DNA of 64,000 nt, taken from contig JAPTYO010000015.1 of NCBI GenBank assembly GCA_036873135.1, positions 4,734,839-4,798,838 of the forward strand. Reading direction: 5' to 3'. The DNA is from Clarkia xantiana subsp. parviflora (lineage: Eukaryota; Streptophyta; Magnoliopsida; Myrtales; Onagraceae). The position numbers were made by a program, and so were the translations under genes. Shown in pieces: positions 61,801 through 64,000 of this stretch. Each line of letters starts with the position of its first letter. Position 1 is the first letter of the stretch. The notes beneath the pieces were generated by a model, which was given only the letters and a program-made list of their open reading frames with translations, had not been told where the DNA came from and made no database searches.

Positions 61801-62557
61801 TGTTGGATCACGAGCAAAGCTCCGTTACGTCCTTGACGGAAAGCTTTGGACTCCTGGGCTCCGCGTAATCCTGCAAAAGGGGATGACCTGGGTGGTGACC
61901 CAGAATCCCTCTCCGATGCTTAAATGAGTATGGTGATCAATGGGGTGGTAAGCAAAAGTCTAAGTTCGTATTAGATGATGGTTTTCTGATGTAACTTCCT
62001 CCTTTATATAGGAGGGGAAGTTACTCAGTTACCTGTTACTGCGCCTGGCTGTTTTGCCCATGATTCCGTGTATCTTGCCACGATTCCGTATATTTCGGTT
62101 GGGATTCCATATATCTCGCCCCACGCTCCGCGTATCTTACCCGTACTCCGCGTATCTCGGGCACGCCCTACGTATCTCAGGGGATTTATCTTTATCTCTA
62201 ACCGTCTCCCACTACTCTATCTAGTAGGCAGGTTTCTTGGTCTTTATCCTCTGATCACAAGTCCCGACTCCCGTCGGAGACTCCAGAGTTGTCTCATTCT
62301 AGATCACCACCCAGGACCTTCAGTCTCTACGGGACAGGTCCAGCCTCTGCGGGGCTTTATCATCGGGGCCTTTACTAAGGCATATCGGGGCCTACTCAGA
62401 GGCTTCTCATCGAGAGCATTCAGCTCATACATCGGGACCGCTAAAGTCGGAACCCTTCGTGCTGGGCCTCTGGGCCTTCCAGGCTTTTCACGAGGCCCAC
62501 TGGACCTACTCGCCGTCCATTGGCTACTAACGGGGCTAACGATTACATCGGGACCCA
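61801..62557 (-). repeat. T6 3' LTR
   Basis: 757 bp; the minus strand runs from TGGGTCCCGATGTAATCG (62557) to CTCGTGATCCAACA (61801). A TATA-like CCTATATAAAGGAGG is near 62004-62018. 62070-62190 contains CCGTATATCTCG-type short repeats. Confidence 0.9.
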
Positions 62558-62559
62558 TC

Positions 62560-62576
62560 ATTTGCCCCCAAGACAT
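62560..62576 (-). other. T6 polypurine tract
   Basis: The minus strand reads CATGTCTTGGGGGCAAATGA just before the LTR start; the purine run GGGGGCAAA matches the tract in T5. Confidence 0.65.
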
Positions 62577-62609
62577 GGGGGACTTTCAGTTCGTCATGTC
62601 TTTTAATTC

Positions 62610-62760
62610 AGCTCTTCTGACCTCGTTGTCGGAGGTTTTTGTTTTTATACCTTCCAATACCACCTTCGGAGGCCTTTGTTTTCATACCTTCCGATACCAC
62701 CGTCGGAGGTTTTTGTCTTCATACCTTTCGATACCACCGTCGGAGGCTTTTGCCTTGCGT
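62610..62760. repeat. Tandem repeats in the 3' region of T6
   Basis: About three and a half units of roughly 41-43 bp containing GATACCACCGTCGGAGG and TTTTTGTCTTCATACCTT. Same location as the repeats in T1 and T3-T5. Confidence 0.85.
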
Positions 62761-62795
62761 GTGATTGTTGTATAACAGAGTCTCTTACTCATGAT

Positions 62796-63686
62796 TGTTA
62801 GGTTCCGGGATTTGGGTCAACAGGTGGTCGGCTCAAATCTCGTTCCTCACTGGAGGGGTGGATGATCTGATACTCTCGGGTTGCCCTGTCTTAGTTTGCG
62901 TCCTTCCTTCTGTCGCTTCTCTTCTCCTTGTGCCCTGCAGAAGGGGCAGTACCAGACACAGAGAGGGGGGGGGGGTGGTGCCTGGTGAACCCTCACCGAT
63001 GCCTAAGTCAGTGTCGTTTTTAGAGAGATAAAGCTAGAGAGATGTCAGAGCAAAATAATCCAAATTGCCAAGATGTCCCAATGAATTGTGAAGGTGGGGT
63101 ATTTATGGGCAACGGTGTCATTAAGGTGGCTTAATGACATCGTTAACCTTTAAACACAATTAATTAACCTTTAAGCGCATAATTAAGACCTTAGGATACG
63201 GAGAAGGTAGGCGGAGTGAACCGAGTGTGGGAGTCCAAAAATGGTGCCGGGGCCCTTGGGGGGGAGGAGAAATCCGACCCCCAAGGGTAGGGGTTGGGTG
63301 AGGGCACCCAACCCCTCCTAGGGAGGATGGGGTTGGCCAACCCCATCCCTCCTAGGAGAGATCGGGTTGGCCGACCCGATCTCTCCTAGGGGAGATCGGG
63401 TTGGCCGACCCGATCTCTCCTAGGAGAGATCGGGTTGGTCCACCCGATCTCCCCTAGGGAAGATCGGGTTGGCTGACCCGATCTCCCCTAGGGGAGGTCG
63501 GGTGTGGCCACCCAACCTCACCTAGGTGAGTTCACCTTGGCCGGACGAGCGCTTCGGCCTCGTCCGAGCCGTTGATGTTCTCGCGAAGTGTCCGGGTTGA
63601 AGTTTCGATTTACAATCGTTAATGGGATGATAAAAATACAACGGTTCGGAAGTCAACGGGTTCAAATTGGGCGTATATCCATCACA
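62796..63686 (-). repeat. T7 3' LTR
   Basis: 891 bp; the minus strand runs from TGTGATGGATATACGCCC (63686) to CCCGGAACCTAACA (62796). Clearly related to the T3 LTR but diverged, especially over the last 200 bp. The palindrome array is at 63292-63527. Confidence 0.9.
63292..63527. repeat. Array of nested palindromes in the T7 LTR
   Basis: Same design as in T3 with fewer units and more variants (GATCTCTCCTAGGAGAGATC and GGGTTGGCCGACCC). It ends in the intact palindrome CTCACCTAGGTGAG, the point where the T3 5' LTR is broken. Confidence 0.93.
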
Positions 63687-64000
63687 TGCCCCCGAGTCAA
63701 CCAATGGCTTAACCCTTGATTGACTCTATTTCAGGATGGTATGATACGCGCAATTTGAAACCGGGGTTTTTACCTTTCTTCTGAGTGTTTGCTTACCCAT
63801 GGATGTGTGTCTCCGACCCTGCCCCCTGCCTTATGAGATAGAGGAGTTGTAAACGTTAGAGTAGCGCGGACGTGTGCCTAAGCACGCGTTCGTCTGAGGT
63901 GGGAGTAATAAATCTATCTTTGCTACCGGCGTATACTTAAAAAATTCACACTCGCATAGGGGCGCAATACAAATGCAACTAAGTAACTTACGCTTCAAAT
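63687..64000 (-). other. T7 polypurine tract and internal 3' sequence, no gene
   Basis: TGCCCCCGAG (minus strand CTCGGGGGCA) adjoins the LTR, as in T3. The remainder parallels T3 at 26170-26480 and shows no supported frame. Confidence 0.75.

Larger units (their letters stand above)
61801..62795 (-). mobile_element. T6: 3' end of a Tat-type element, minus strand
   Basis: 3' LTR (61801-62557), polypurine tract just above it, and 3' internal sequence with tandem repeats, interrupted at 62795/62796 by the T7 LTR. No coding part is present in the window. The LTR resembles those of T1 and the fragment at 44058-44541. Confidence 0.85.
62796..64000 (-). mobile_element. T7: 3' end of a T3-family element, minus strand
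   Basis: 3' LTR (62796-63686), polypurine tract and the first 300 bp of internal 3' sequence, which match T3 at 26160-26480. It continues past the right edge, where a T3-like antisense gene would be expected about 1.2-1.5 kb further on. It is inserted in T6. Confidence 0.88.

Overview
This is a piece of a flowering-plant nuclear genome made almost entirely of nested LTR retrotransposons, with one intact host gene. The plant assignment rests on three things. The Ty3/gypsy elements carry the second, archaeal-type RNase H that marks the plant Tat lineage (Ogre/Retand/Grande type). The Ty1/copia elements have plant-type LTRs and initiator-tRNA-Met primer sites. The host gene is a plant-type alpha-carbonic anhydrase with seven GT-AG exons.

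Layout, left to right. 1-6748: minus-strand Tat element (T1), 3' LTR outside the window, inserted into the 3' LTR of a coding-less minus-strand copia derivative (6749-9026). That derivative sits in the gag of a decayed plus-strand copia element (C1, 9027-14065). A second plus copia element (C2, 14066-19593) follows and is cut in its RT by a plus-strand Tat element (T2, 19594-25181). T2 is cut in its integrase by a minus-strand non-autonomous element (T3, 25182-35871). T3's truncated 5' LTR is fused to the gag of another plus-strand Tat element (T4, 35872-44057). An LTR fragment (44058-44541) separates T4 from the 3' part of a fifth, apparently non-autonomous element (T5, 44542-48421), and a minus copia LTR with leader follows (48422-49500). 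The carbonic anhydrase gene lies at 50477-53030 with a Mutator-like non-autonomous element in an intron. A nearly complete copia element (C3, 54025-59940, 5-bp target duplication) holds a hAT-like element in its gag. Two more 3' LTRs of minus-strand Tat elements (T6, T7) close the window.

Most retroelement reading frames are broken. The exceptions are T3's 1093-codon Gag-protease-second-Gag frame, T3's antisense gene, and the carbonic anhydrase.

The most interesting biology is in the Tat group. T3, T4 and T5 each carry, between the last sense gene and the 3' LTR, an array of tandem repeats and then a gene on the opposite strand. In T3 this antisense gene has six exons whose five GT-AG introns all join in frame (646 residues). 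It combines a plant mobile-element-type N-terminal domain, a nuclear-localisation-like basic stretch and a C-terminal coiled coil. Homologous decayed copies in T4 and T5 keep the same phase-0 intron just before the coiled coil. T3 has no RT, RNase H or integrase; its sense frame instead appends a second Gag segment with its own zinc knuckle after the protease. Its LTR copies look identical over 818 bp, so it appears to have moved recently, presumably using enzymes from autonomous Tat relatives with the same primer site. All functional statements about these proteins are inference from sequence.
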